From positions 1-64,000 of the forward strand of contig JAIMAQ010000010.1 of the NCBI GenBank assembly GCA_023511875.1: a DNA stretch of 64,000 nt, in the 5' to 3' direction. Position numbers and translations under genes: made by a program. Position 1 is the first letter of the stretch. Every line of letters starts with the position of its first letter. Below the pieces are notes generated by a model. It was not told the DNA's origin and ran no database searches. It worked only from the letters and a program-made list of their open reading frames with translations. Below, piece after piece: positions 8,900 to 20,600 of the stretch. The DNA is from Thermoflavifilum sp. (GTDB taxonomy: Bacteria > Bacteroidota > Bacteroidia > Chitinophagales > Chitinophagaceae).

Positions 8900-8944
8900 C
8901 GAGAGTGGTTCTATTGAATCGCATGTTATTTAAACATTACATAA

Positions 8945-9814
<870 letters not shown>

Positions 9815-9840
9815 TCACATTAAAATACTCATAAAAATAA

Positions 9841-10830
<990 letters not shown>

Positions 10831-10865
10831 ACAGATGATAATCTAAAAATTCAAAAAATATACTT

Positions 10866-11744
10866 ATGAAAAAACATTCATTTTACGTAATGATTGTATG
10901 CCTCGCTGGTCTGTTTGCTCAGGCACAAGCACAGGATAATTATATTTTTCCTAAAAGCGAAATCGCGAAAAACACTGACGATTACACCGGTACCATTTGG
11001 CTGAATGAATTAAGCAAGCCAGATAGCATTTTTCAATTCAGTATTGCTCAAGCCGTATATGCACCGAATTCAAGGTTAAACTGGCACATTCATCCAGGCG
11101 GACAAATATTACTCATTACTCATGGAATGGGATATTATCAGGAAAAAGGAAAACCGATTCAGATTGTACATAAAGGTGATGTGATCAAATGTGCCCCTGG
11201 GGTGGAGCACTGGCATGGATCAACACCAAACAGCGAATTTGCCTATATTGCTATTACTCCTGCAGAAAAAGGAAGCACCATTTGGCTGCAAAAGGTAAGT
11301 GATGAGGAATATAATGGTATTCAACCCAATGAAACCCTAAATAGCAATACAAAAGCCGACGATAATTCTCCATTTCCTCGAGGTATTGTTGCTCCTAATA
11401 CGAATGATTACACCGGAACAGTTTGGCTTAATGCGTTAAGCATGGAAGATAGCGTGTTTACATTCAGTCTCATACAAGCTACTTTTTCCCCTGGTTCAAG
11501 ATTGCGCTGGCACATTCATCCGCATGGACAAATCTTGCTTATCCTAGAAGGTACAGGCTATTATATGGAAAGGGGAAAGCCGGGTCGAATTGTTCATCAG
11601 GGAGAGGTTATCAAATGCACACCAGACGTAGCGCATACACACATGGCAGCACCCAATAGTCGCTTTACTTATATAGGAATCGAATCTAGAGGAGTAAAAT
11701 GGTTAGAAGAAGTAACCGATGAAGAATACAATAGTGTAAAATAA
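10866..11744 (+). CDS. Exported bicupin protein
   Basis: A 292-aa protein with a signal peptide (MKKHSFYVMIVCLAGLFAQAQAQ) and two tandem cupin domains (about residues 35-150 and 175-290). The halves are clear duplicates: each has DYTGT(I/V)WLN, WHIHPxGQILLI and GxVIKCxPxVxHxH. The histidines in WHIHP plus the later HxH-type His suggest one metal site per domain. Similar cupins accompany carboxymuconolactone decarboxylase-like proteins and small-molecule reductases, but the reaction is unknown. It is last in the AraC-linked operon; export to the periplasm separates it from the two cytosolic reductases. Confidence 0.85.
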   Translation: MKKHSFYVMIVCLAGLFAQAQAQDNYIFPKSEIAKNTDDYTGTIWLNELSKPDSIFQFSIAQAVYAPNSRLNWHIHPGGQILLITHGMGYYQEKGKPIQIVHKGDVIKCAPGVEHWHGSTPNSEFAYIAITPAEKGSTIWLQKVSDEEYNGIQPNETLNSNTKADDNSPFPRGIVAPNTNDYTGTVWLNALSMEDSVFTFSLIQATFSPGSRLRWHIHPHGQILLILEGTGYYMERGKPGRIVHQGEVIKCTPDVAHTHMAAPNSRFTYIGIESRGVKWLEEVTDEEYNSVK

Positions 11745-11910
11745 AGTTCCTTCACGGAAGCTAAACGGTTTTACAAAATACCTGATATAGGATCTGAAGA
11801 AACTTTAGTTAGATATATATCAAATCAATTTTTAAATGAATGGCAGAGGTAAGATAAAGTATCTCGCATGTGCATCTGTAAATTCCCTAATAATATGCAA
11901 TACAGAAGAA

Positions 11911-12459
11911 TTATTTTGATGAAGAGCGAGGATAAGTTTGGTTATAATCTTCCATGCTTTTACGAATCACTTCAAAAGCCAAACTTTTATCTTGAAATTC
12001 TTCAACTACTACTGTTTTATGTTCTAAGGCTTTGTATTCTTCAAAGAAATGACGTAACTCTTCAATGAAATGAACAGGTAGTTGATCGATGTTTTCAATA
12101 TGATTTATACTCACATCATCGGCGGCTACGGCAATGATTTTATCGTCGGCTTCTCCATTATCGATCATTTGCATCACACCAATAACCTTAGCTTTCACAA
12201 TACATAAAGGTTGCATATCGATTTGCGAAAGCACTAAGATATCTAGCGGATCATGATCTTCTCCCAGCGATTGTGCAATGAAACCATAATTGGCGGGATA
12301 ATATACCGATGAATATAAAACGCGATCTAATTTTAACAAACCACTTTGCTTGTCTAATTCATATTTAGCTCTACTGCCCTTAGGAATTTCGATAATACTT
12401 GTAACTATTTCAGGAGCTTTTTCGCCAATAGGGATATCGTGCCAAGGATGTGCTGCCAT
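11911..12459 (-). CDS. ppa: Inorganic pyrophosphatase (family I)
   Basis: Hydrolyses pyrophosphate to phosphate and so drives biosynthetic reactions. The 182-aa length is normal. Family I signatures are visible: [40 protein letters not shown] (split here as [11 protein letters not shown] and [10 protein letters not shown], with the Asp cluster that binds metal), and [11 protein letters not shown]. It lies six bases after a small lipoprotein gene and downstream of phoH on the same strand. Confidence 0.96.
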   Translation of the reverse strand: MAAHPWHDIPIGEKAPEIVTSIIEIPKGSRAKYELDKQSGLLKLDRVLYSSVYYPANYGFIAQSLGEDHDPLDILVLSQIDMQPLCIVKAKVIGVMQMIDNGEADDKIIAVAADDVSINHIENIDQLPVHFIEELRHFFEEYKALEHKTVVVEEFQDKSLAFEVIRKSMEDYNQTYPRSSSK

Positions 12460-12465
12460 GATTGT

Positions 12466-12930
12466 TTATGGGTTTAATTGATGAGACGGATGAAGCTTTT
12501 GTTCTTCATTCAATGAATCAAATACGGGTTGATCTTCCAGGAAATGAATTTTCCACATCCCATTTTGTCGAACGATAGGTAATATTTCAGTCTTATGGAC
12601 GCTTTGGTTAAAATAGGTCACATATCCTGTATCATTATGAACAGATATGTTTTGGATAATGATATTGGCTTGCTGAATCTTTTTCTGGGCTTGAGGTGAA
12701 CTCTCTGCTATGCTTGATAAGATATCAATAAGTTGGTAACTATCAGATGTCGCATATAGCTTAGCCGAATCGTATTGCCCAGCCTGCAATGCGTTCATAA
12801 AAGCACGTGCAACTTGTTCAGGAGTTTGCGGATAAGATGACTTTTGTTGCACAGTAGAATGACAACTCGACCCTATCAAGCAAAGAAGCAATAGAGAGTA
12901 AGTGTATGTGGAAGACCAATGATTATGCAT
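12466..12930 (-). CDS. Small lipoprotein, DUF4878-like
   Basis: A 154-aa predicted lipoprotein with signal and lipobox LLLCLIGSSCHS. The mature part has the layout of DUF4878/NTF2-like lipoproteins: TPEQVARAFMNALQAGQYDSAKLYATSDS, then a beta-rich half ending VRQNGMWKIHF. The role is unknown; such folds bind small ligands or cell-wall partners. It sits between phoH and ppa with tight spacing to ppa. Confidence 0.75.
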   Translation of the reverse strand: MHNHWSSTYTYSLLLLCLIGSSCHSTVQQKSSYPQTPEQVARAFMNALQAGQYDSAKLYATSDSYQLIDILSSIAESSPQAQKKIQQANIIIQNISVHNDTGYVTYFNQSVHKTEILPIVRQNGMWKIHFLEDQPVFDSLNEEQKLHPSHQLNP

Positions 12931-12989
12931 AACCTCATTTACCCAGCAAAAATACAGGGAAACACATGAAATACAAAAGACTATAAAGG

Positions 12990-14012
12990 TTATGGGGCTT
13001 CGTGATCATCGGTTGGGGATACGAACTTTTTTCTGTTATTTGCCAGAGAGGCAATTTGCTCCTGGTTGGCCCGATCTTGTTCATAGGCGCGAATAATGGC
13101 TTTCACCAATCGATGACGCACTACATCGTCTTCGTTGAGCTCGAGATGACCAATGCCTTCGATGTGTTTAAGAATGCGAATAGCCTTTTGCAGGCCTGAT
13201 TTTTGATTGTTGGGCAGGTCAATTTGTGTGAGATCGCCAGTGATGATGGCTTTTGCAGAGGGGCCAATGCGTGTGAGAAACATCTTCAATTGTAGGTCGG
13301 TAGCATTTTGTGCTTCATCGAGAATAATGAAAGAATGGTCGAGTGTACGCCCGCGCATGTAGGCTAATGGAGCGATCTCAATGATTCGGTTGGCCATGTA
13401 ATAACTCAACTTATCGGCCGGGATCATATCGTCGAGTGCATCGTAGAGTGGCCGTAAATAAGGATCTACCTTCTCTTTCAAGTCGCCTGGCAAGAAGCCT
13501 AAGCTTTCGCCTGCTTCAACTGCAGGACGGGTGAGGATGATTTTTTTGACCAATTTATTTTTCAGGGCACGTACAGCCAATGCCACGGCTGTATACGTTT
13601 TACCTGTACCGGCGGGCCCAATAGCAAACACAATATCGTGTTGCTCGGCCATATGCACGAGCTTGCGTTGATTGGGCGTGCGGGCTTTTACTATACGTCC
13701 ATTAGGGCCAAACACCAAAATATCATCTGGATTGCGATCGCTAAAGATATCTACACCTTCATCATCATCCAGAAGTTGCTCGAAATAATGATCACTTAAA
13801 TGACCATTTCGCTCCAGATATTTCACCACCTGAGTAATCTTTTCTTTGGCCATAGCTATTTCTTCTGGTGCACCTGAAAGCTTGAGTTGCGATCCCCGAG
13901 ATAAAATCTTCAATAGGGGAAAACGCTTTTTCAGAATGTCGAGCTTACCGTTGTTAACCCCGAAAAATTCAATGGGATTGATGTTTTCAAGGTTAATGAT
14001 GGTTTCAGTCAA
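12990..14012 (-). CDS. phoH: PhoH family ATPase
   Basis: A cytosolic P-loop NTPase, often linked to RNA metabolism with the YbeY nuclease. Residues 1-70 form a KH-like RNA-binding region. The ATPase domain carries Walker A (GPAGTGKTY, about 132-140) and Walker B (FIILDEAQNA, Asp232 and Glu233), plus TRPAVEAGESLGFLPGDL. The 340-aa length is normal. Unusually for this window, the start is preceded by a good Shine-Dalgarno sequence (AAAAAGGAGA). It is first in a likely operon with a lipoprotein and ppa. Confidence 0.93.
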   Translation of the reverse strand: MTETIINLENINPIEFFGVNNGKLDILKKRFPLLKILSRGSQLKLSGAPEEIAMAKEKITQVVKYLERNGHLSDHYFEQLLDDDEGVDIFSDRNPDDILVFGPNGRIVKARTPNQRKLVHMAEQHDIVFAIGPAGTGKTYTAVALAVRALKNKLVKKIILTRPAVEAGESLGFLPGDLKEKVDPYLRPLYDALDDMIPADKLSYYMANRIIEIAPLAYMRGRTLDHSFIILDEAQNATDLQLKMFLTRIGPSAKAIITGDLTQIDLPNNQKSGLQKAIRILKHIEGIGHLELNEDDVVRHRLVKAIIRAYEQDRANQEQIASLANNRKKFVSPTDDHEAP

Positions 14013-14051
14013 TGTTCGATCTCCTTTTTAAGTTTTTATTGGGTATGTATT

Positions 14052-14059
14052 CAAAAATA
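14052..14059 (-). promoter_or_regulatory. Minus-7 promoter box for phoH
   Basis: The minus strand reads TATTTTTG, a perfect TAnnTTTG match about 40 bases before the start. A second identical box lies at 14072-14079, so I cannot tell which is used. Confidence 0.4.
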
Positions 14060-14229
14060 AGAAGAAATTTTCAAAAATATATTTTCTACTTCAACCTGTA
14101 ATAGTATTGACCATTGAAACGGGTCGTTTTACTAACTTTAGCACAAAGTTCGCTAAGTAGCTGTAAATTTATTGTAAATTTTCGCCTATACTTGCATGGC
14201 TCGTTTTAAATGGATTTTAACAGCATAGC

Positions 14230-14640
14230 ATGGCCCAATACTTGGTTAAGAAAGTTTTTTTGATTGATGACGACCCCATCCATCTGCAGGTGGGTAGCCT
14301 GTTGTTACAGAAGTCGGGATTGATAGAAGAGATAAAAAGTTTTCAAGAGGCGCAAGCTGCATTAGATTATTTACAAGCGCATACAAGCGATCCGGAGCAA
14401 TTGCCAGATGTGATTTTGCTCGATTTGAATATGCCTGAAATGGATGGCTGGGCTTTTCTAGATAGTTTTGAACGTATTCGAGATAATGGATTCATGAATG
14501 TGCGGATATTTATTTACACTTCGTCTATTAATTACCATGATCGCCAGCGGGCTCACCAATATGCTTCGGTAAACGGATATCTGGTGAAGCCACTTTCTCG
14601 TGAAGATATTCAACTCATTGTGAATTCTGTTCATCCTTGA
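14230..14640 (+). CDS. Single-domain response regulator (CheY-like)
   Basis: A 136-aa receiver domain with no output domain. It has the acidic pocket (LIDDDP, Asp13-15), the phosphorylated aspartate Asp65 (ILLDLNMPEMDGW), the switch threonine in IYTSS and the conserved lysine in GYLVKPL. It probably passes phosphate in a relay or binds a partner protein. No histidine kinase is adjacent. Its stop overlaps the end of the convergent rpe gene by ten bases. Confidence 0.93.
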   Translation: MAQYLVKKVFLIDDDPIHLQVGSLLLQKSGLIEEIKSFQEAQAALDYLQAHTSDPEQLPDVILLDLNMPEMDGWAFLDSFERIRDNGFMNVRIFIYTSSINYHDRQRAHQYASVNGYLVKPLSREDIQLIVNSVHP

Positions 14641-15314
14641 AGATGGGTTGCAGCGTTTAGGGAATGTTTAAGCTGAGAAATTGCACGAATAGGATCGGGT
14701 GCTCCAAACACGCTGCTACCTGCAACCAGCACATCGGCTCCAGCACGCAAGATCTCAGCAGCATTCTGGGTGTCTACGCCACCATCTACTACGATTTTTG
14801 CCGATGAACGTGTTTGTTCAATAAGTTGTTTAGTTGCTTGTATCTTGTGTAGACTATGCGGAATAAAATGTTGACCACCGAATCCAGGGTTAACGCTCAT
14901 GATGAGGATAATGTCTACTATCTGCACCACATCGTTCAAAACCGATACAGGAGTATGCGGATTAAGAGCAACCCCGGCTAGCATATTTAGCTGATGAATG
15001 TGTTCGATGTATCGATGAAGATGTACACTGGTTTCATAATGAAGGATGAGATGATGTACACCTAATCGGTGAAAAGTGTCAATGTATCGTTCGGGTTGTA
15101 CGATCATGAGATGTACATCCATTGGCTTGCGGCAAACTTTGGCCACACTCTCGATGACCGGCATTCCAAAACTAATATTCGGCACAAAAACGCCATCCAT
15201 CACATCTAAATGCAGCCAGTCGGCCTCACTCTGGTTGACCATCTCAACGGCTTTCGATAGATGAAGAAAGTCGGCAGCTAACAGCGAAGGGGCAACATAT
15301 ACTTGTTTATCCAA
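14631..15314 (-). CDS. rpe: Ribulose-phosphate 3-epimerase
   Basis: Interconverts ribulose 5-phosphate and xylulose 5-phosphate in the pentose phosphate pathway. The TIM-barrel signatures are present: SLLAADF, LHLDVMDGVFVPNISFG with catalytic Asp and metal ligands, MDVHLMI, NPGFGGQ and the second catalytic Asp in VDGGVD. The 227-aa length is normal. It lies 13 bases after a TPR lipoprotein gene on the same strand. Confidence 0.96.
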   Translation of the reverse strand: MDKQVYVAPSLLAADFLHLSKAVEMVNQSEADWLHLDVMDGVFVPNISFGMPVIESVAKVCRKPMDVHLMIVQPERYIDTFHRLGVHHLILHYETSVHLHRYIEHIHQLNMLAGVALNPHTPVSVLNDVVQIVDIILIMSVNPGFGGQHFIPHSLHKIQATKQLIEQTRSSAKIVVDGGVDTQNAAEILRAGADVLVAGSSVFGAPDPIRAISQLKHSLNAATHLQG

Positions 15315-15327
15315 GGCTAATTATTTT

Positions 15328-16386
15328 TTATTCATGTGCTATGGAAGAAAAAACATTTTCTCGATAAGCATGCTGTGCTTGTTGCAAGCGTTGTAATGCT
15401 CGATGTGCGTCATCGGCATTTTTGTTGAAAATCAACGAACGTTGATAGTCTATTTGTGCGCGTAAGGTATCGCCTAACTTTTCGTAACAGGTTGCTCGCC
15501 AGAAATAAACCCTATCGTTGGCAGGAGCCATTTTTTGTGCCAGATTCAAAATGGTTAATCCTTTAGAAAACTCATGTTGCTGCACATATATTTGCGCAAG
15601 CAGCAAATAGGCATCGGTATAAAAGGCATCGGTGTTGATGCAGCGATTGAGCAGATCAATGGCTTGGCGGAGATGATGTACATGTGCATGATAGGCTGCT
15701 TGTGCGTAAATCGGTTCGGCTGCAGTGGTATCTACCATTTCGGCTTTGCGATACCAATACAGGCATTGCGAATTACCGATGGCCGCCAGCAAATCGCCCA
15801 TGGCCATGAGTGCTTCATAATTGTCGGGCGAGCGTTTGATGGCTTCTCGCATGGAGGCGATGGCTGCAGTAGTATCGCCCATGCCTTGATATACCCGCGA
15901 TTGAAGACCATAAATCTCGGCAACGGGTGGATACATCTCACTCAGGCGTTGTAACACCTGTAAGGCTTTTTGGTAAGCATGTGCATGATACAACACATTG
16001 GCATATTCAATTTGATACACCAGGCTATTGCTTTTCAATGCTATCGCTTGTTGCAAATAATGAGCTGCTTGTTCTAGACTATCTTGCTGAAAATACATTT
16101 CACCCAACTGGAAATAATATTGTGCTTCTAAGGGGCGCATTTTTAAAGCTTCTCTGATATCCATTCCGGCCAGTTTATATTGCTGAATGCGAGCTAATTC
16201 TGCAGATCGACGAGCATAAAGTTCTGGATCGTTAGGATTTTGCGCAATAGAATCAGATATTTTTCCTATACGACCTTGGTGCAAAATAGCTTCTTCTTCG
16301 GCAGTATAACGGTTATGTTGGTGGCAACTTGAAATCATTATCCCTAAAAAACTCACTAGCGATATGATCAGATATCTTTTTCGCAT
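15328..16386 (-). CDS. Tetratricopeptide repeat lipoprotein
   Basis: A 352-aa protein that scaffolds protein-protein contacts. I chose the ATG at 16386 because it opens a lipoprotein signal (MRKRYLIISLVSFLGIMISSC); a longer frame starts at 16440 but would bury the signal. Seven or eight TPR units follow, for example AQYYFQLGEMYFQQDSLEQA and AEIYGLQSRVYQGMGDTTAA. It is likely anchored in the outer or inner membrane. The partner is unknown; co-transcription with rpe is probably incidental. Confidence 0.8.
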   Translation of the reverse strand: MRKRYLIISLVSFLGIMISSCHQHNRYTAEEEAILHQGRIGKISDSIAQNPNDPELYARRSAELARIQQYKLAGMDIREALKMRPLEAQYYFQLGEMYFQQDSLEQAAHYLQQAIALKSNSLVYQIEYANVLYHAHAYQKALQVLQRLSEMYPPVAEIYGLQSRVYQGMGDTTAAIASMREAIKRSPDNYEALMAMGDLLAAIGNSQCLYWYRKAEMVDTTAAEPIYAQAAYHAHVHHLRQAIDLLNRCINTDAFYTDAYLLLAQIYVQQHEFSKGLTILNLAQKMAPANDRVYFWRATCYEKLGDTLRAQIDYQRSLIFNKNADDAHRALQRLQQAQHAYRENVFSSIAHE

Positions 16387-16472
16387 GGGATCATAACGGT
16401 TGATAGGCTCACAAATGTAACGTAATTTTGGCCCTTCCATTGTCTTTAGACTAATTAAAATAATCTCCCATC

Positions 16473-17078
16473 ATGTCGAGAAATTTAGGCAGGCAAACAT
16501 TTGGCAGTGCAGATGATGCTGGAAAAGTAATGACAGTTGCCGAAGCCCAAGCTTTACTGCAGCAATGGGTAGAAAATCCGCGTTTACAGTTGCATATGCA
16601 ACAAGTAGCTTATCTCATGAAATGCTGGGCGGCTGAGCGTTTGCAGCTTAGTGAAGCCGATCAGCATCGTTGGTATATAGCGGGACTTTTGCACGATGCC
16701 GATTGGGAAAAATGGCCAGAAGATCATTGTAGTCGGATTGTGGAAGAATTGGAAAAACGCCATCAAGATCCGGAAATCATTCATGCTATTGCCTCACATG
16801 GTCCTCGACATTTTGGCGTATTGCCACAAAGTTCTATGGATCGCATGCTCTATGCATTCGACGAGCTTTCGGGCCTCATCCATGCCTATTCACTCATGCG
16901 TCCAGAAGGATATACCGGTATGGAGGTAAAGGGGGTGATGAAAAGATTTCGGGAAAAGAAATTCGCAGCCAATGTATCGCGTGAAGAAATCTTAGAAGCC
17001 TGTGAAATGGCAGGTATTTCCTTGGAAGAGCTTATCGCCTTTATCATTACGCATCAGCCTGCAGTTACTCAGGAATGA
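16473..17078 (+). CDS. HD-domain hydrolase
   Basis: A 201-aa protein with the HD metal-dependent phosphohydrolase fold. The metal ligands appear as His41 (LQLHMQQV), His74-Asp75 (GLLHDADW), the histidine in AIASHGPRH, and an Asp in YAFDELSGL. Such small HD proteins often act on nucleotides; the substrate is unknown. The N-terminal 20 residues are polar and the start could instead be Met20. It converges with the next gene, overlapping by ten bases. Confidence 0.82.
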   Translation: MSRNLGRQTFGSADDAGKVMTVAEAQALLQQWVENPRLQLHMQQVAYLMKCWAAERLQLSEADQHRWYIAGLLHDADWEKWPEDHCSRIVEELEKRHQDPEIIHAIASHGPRHFGVLPQSSMDRMLYAFDELSGLIHAYSLMRPEGYTGMEVKGVMKRFREKKFAANVSREEILEACEMAGISLEELIAFIITHQPAVTQE

Positions 17079-17485
17079 GCGTTGTTGCTTTTAAGGGATA
17101 CAGATAAAATTTGATTGGCATAAGTAATCCGACCCTGCCGATCTACAATGCCTACCAAATAATATGTGGGATCGCCTTTGGGGTGATTGTCGGTAAATGA
17201 AAATGTAGCCTTTGACATATCGCTGATTTGAATCTCTCCAATGGCACAAAGCTGGTGGCTATCCACACCTGAATAAATACGAAAAGCAGATACTTGCGAG
17301 ACATCGCCTGTGTAGGTGAAGGATAATTGCACGACGTTTCCTTGTGCATAGCCTGTGAACCCACTTAATATGGTATGCTCCACCACGGCCGTCTGTTGTT
17401 GTGGCACGGCAAAATGATCGTCGGCTTTGGAACAAGCGGCCAAGGAAAAGCCCAAAAACAAAAACAAGTAAATATTTTTTTTCAT
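17069..17485 (-). CDS. Small putative lipoprotein, unknown function
   Basis: I do not recognise this protein. I placed the start at 17485, which gives a 138-aa product with a clear lipoprotein signal (MKKNIYLFLFLGFSLAACSK). The mature part is beta-rich, resembling a single fibronectin-type fold (VVQLSFTYTGDVSQVSAFRIYSG). An in-frame ATG at 17605 adds 40 residues without signal features. The gene lies just upstream of the large repeat protein on the same strand, but no shared role is evident. Confidence 0.65.
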   Translation of the reverse strand: MKKNIYLFLFLGFSLAACSKADDHFAVPQQQTAVVEHTILSGFTGYAQGNVVQLSFTYTGDVSQVSAFRIYSGVDSHQLCAIGEIQISDMSKATFSFTDNHPKGDPTYYLVGIVDRQGRITYANQILSVSLKSNNAHS

Positions 17486-17654
17486 AACATCCCTTTTCGA
17501 ACGGATCTTCAGCTGATCCGGGTTCTTCATGGGATGCGGTTGTATCAGTGTAGATAATACAAATGTAGATGGGTTATTTGAAGGATTGGTTGCCCATTTA
17601 GGCAACGTATATAATTAGTTAGGGAATGTGGAAATTTGTATCAGCAGCGTAGGC

Positions 17655-20600
17655 TTATCGAAGTAGCGTGAGCACGCCTTTTTTAAACAGCAATGGGCCA
17701 TTGGGCGTTTCTCGATATTTTACCCACCAAGCATATCCACCAGCATCACAAGGTTGGCCATGGAAAGTTCCATCCCATCCCTGCTGCCAGTCGTGCGTCA
17801 TAAACAGGAGTTGTCCCCATCGGTTAAAAATTCGTAGTTCGAAATCAAATACTTGATGCAATACTTTCGGTCGGAACACATCGTTACGACCATCACTATT
17901 TGGGGTAAAGGCATTGGGCATGATGATATCGCCCACACAATTTGCCGATGGTAATACCGATACGGAATCGGCTACCACTGCGCACATGTTATATGCCTGC
18001 ACCAGATATTGTCCGGGCGTGCTAACCACCAGGTTGGGACCATAGCTTCCATTTTGCCAGCGATAACCATCTACATGATCACCTAAAGCCCGTAACAGTA
18101 GTCGGTCGCCTTGACAAATCAGGCTATCATCGGCCAGAATATGCACAGTCGGCAAGAATCCTTGCTTTACGTGAACGGTGTCGAGTTGCGTATAATTGCA
18201 TACGGCGCCGTTGATCAGCACGGTGTATATGCCAGGCGTATCAACAGTTATCTGCGGTGTGGTAGCCCCGGTGTTCCAGAGGTAAGCTATGGCGTCGGGT
18301 GAAGAAACATCTAGCACGAGCGGTTTGTTGGGACAAAGAGTAGCTTGTGGGCTCAGCCGAGGTAGGGTATTGGCAAGAAGATGAACCTGGATGGTATCGA
18401 TACGCACGCAAAAACCGTTTGAAGTAATTACCCAATAATTGCCTGGCGCAGATACCTTTAAGGTTGGACCCTGCGAGCCGTCGTTCCATTGGTAGGTGTA
18501 AGTGGCATCGCTATCATCAGCTTCAGCTTTTAGCTGAATTTGCTGGTTCTCACAAATGTTTGCCTGACGTTGCAAACTCAAGCGAGGCAAAGGATGTACC
18601 CGAAGCTCCACCGAATCTTGCAGCTGACAACCATATTGATTCACAACTTTTACTCGATATACGCCTTCTTCCTCAACTTCAATACTATGGGTGGTGTCAC
18701 CCGTACTCCATAAATAGTGACATCCATCTTCTTCTCCTGCTTCAAGCCGAATAGGCTGCCCTTCGCAGGTGCTGGTATCATGAGCGATGCTGAGACGAGG
18801 TAGGGGATATACTTTTAAATGAATTGTGTCTGATGCGCTACAACCCCATTTATTGGTAACTCGTACCCAGAATGGCATATCTTTTTCTGCCATTACCTGA
18901 ATAGTAGGTGTTTGTTCCCCTCCACTCCACAAATAACGCAGATTATCCGTCCCCAATATAGGTTGAGCTGCTAAATGTACCGATTCGCCTTTGCACACGG
19001 CTGTATCGGTTGAAACTTGTACTACAGGTACGGGGTTGACCTGCAGCCGCATGGTATCGGATGCCGAGCAGCCAAATGCATTGGTAACTGTGACCCAATA
19101 CCATCCTGCTGTGTCGACGGTAATCTTTTGGGTGGTATCCCCTGTGCTCCACAAAAAGCTCGCGCCTGTATTGCCGGCATTTAGGGTGAGGGATGTATTC
19201 TGACAGATAGCGGTATCTGGTCCGATGTTGACGATGGGCAGGGGGTTAATCTGTAGCCGCATGGTGTCGTTAGCCGAACAGCCAAATGCATTGGTAACCC
19301 TCACCCAGTAAGTACCTGCGGTATCGACGGTAATCTTTTGGGTGGTATCTCCTGTGTTCCACAAAAAGCTTGCGCCTGTATTGCCGGCATTTAGGGTGAG
19401 AGATGTACCCTGACAGATAGCGGTATCTGGTCCGATGTTGACGATAGGCAGGGGGTTGACCTGTAGCCGCATGGTATCGCTAGCCGAACAGCCGAACGCA
19501 TTGGTAACTGTGACCCAATACCATCCTGCGGTATCGACGGTAATGGTCTGAGATGTATCTCCTGTGTTCCACAAAAAGCTCGCGCCTGTATTGCCGGCAT
19601 TTAGGGTGAGGGAGGTATTCTGACAGATAGCGGTATCTGGTCCGATGTTGACGATGGGCAGGGAGTTGATCTGTAGCCGCATGGTATCGGATGCCGAGCA
19701 ACCAAATGCATTGGTAACCCTCACCCAGTAAGTACCTGCGGTGTCGACGGTAATGGTCTGAGATGTATCCCCTGTGCTCCACAAAAAGCTCGCCCCTGTA
19801 TTACCCGCATCCAGGGTGAGGGATGCATTCTGACAGATAGCGGTATCAGGTCCGATGTTAACGATGGGCAGGGGGTTGACCTGCAGCCGCATGATATCGG
19901 ATGCCGAGCAACCAAATGCATTGGTAACCCTCACCCAGTAAGTACCTGCGGTATCGACGGTAATCTTTTGGGTGGTATCCCCTGTGCTCCACAAAAAGCT
20001 CGCCCCTGTATTACCGGCATCCAGGGTGAGGGATGTATTCTGACAGATAGCGGTGTCTGGTCCGATGTTGACGATGGGCAGGGAGTTAATCTGTAGCCGC
20101 ATGGTATCGCTAGCCGAACAGCCAAACATATTGGTGACCCTCACCCAGTAGGTACCTGCAGTATCGACGGTAATCTTTTGGGTGGTATCTCCTGTGTTCC
20201 ATAGGTATTTATCCCCTGTATTACCGGCATCCAGGGTGAGGGAGGTATTCTGACAGATAGCGGTGTCTGGTCCGATGTTGACGATGGGCAGGGGGTTGAC
20301 CTGTAGCCGCATGGTATCGCTAGCCGAGCAACCAAACGTATTGGTGACCCTCACCCAGTAAGTACCTGCGGTGTCGACGGTAATCTTTTGGGTGGTATCT
20401 CCTGTGCTCCATAGGTATTTATCCCCTGTATTGCCGGCATTTAGGGTGAGGAAGGTACCCTGACAGATAGCGGTATCTGGTCCGATGTTAACGATGGGCA
20501 GGGAGTTGATCTGTAGCCGCATGGTATCGGATGCCGAGCAACCAAATGCATTGGTAACCCTCACCCAGTAAGTACCTGCGGTATCAATGATGACGGTCTG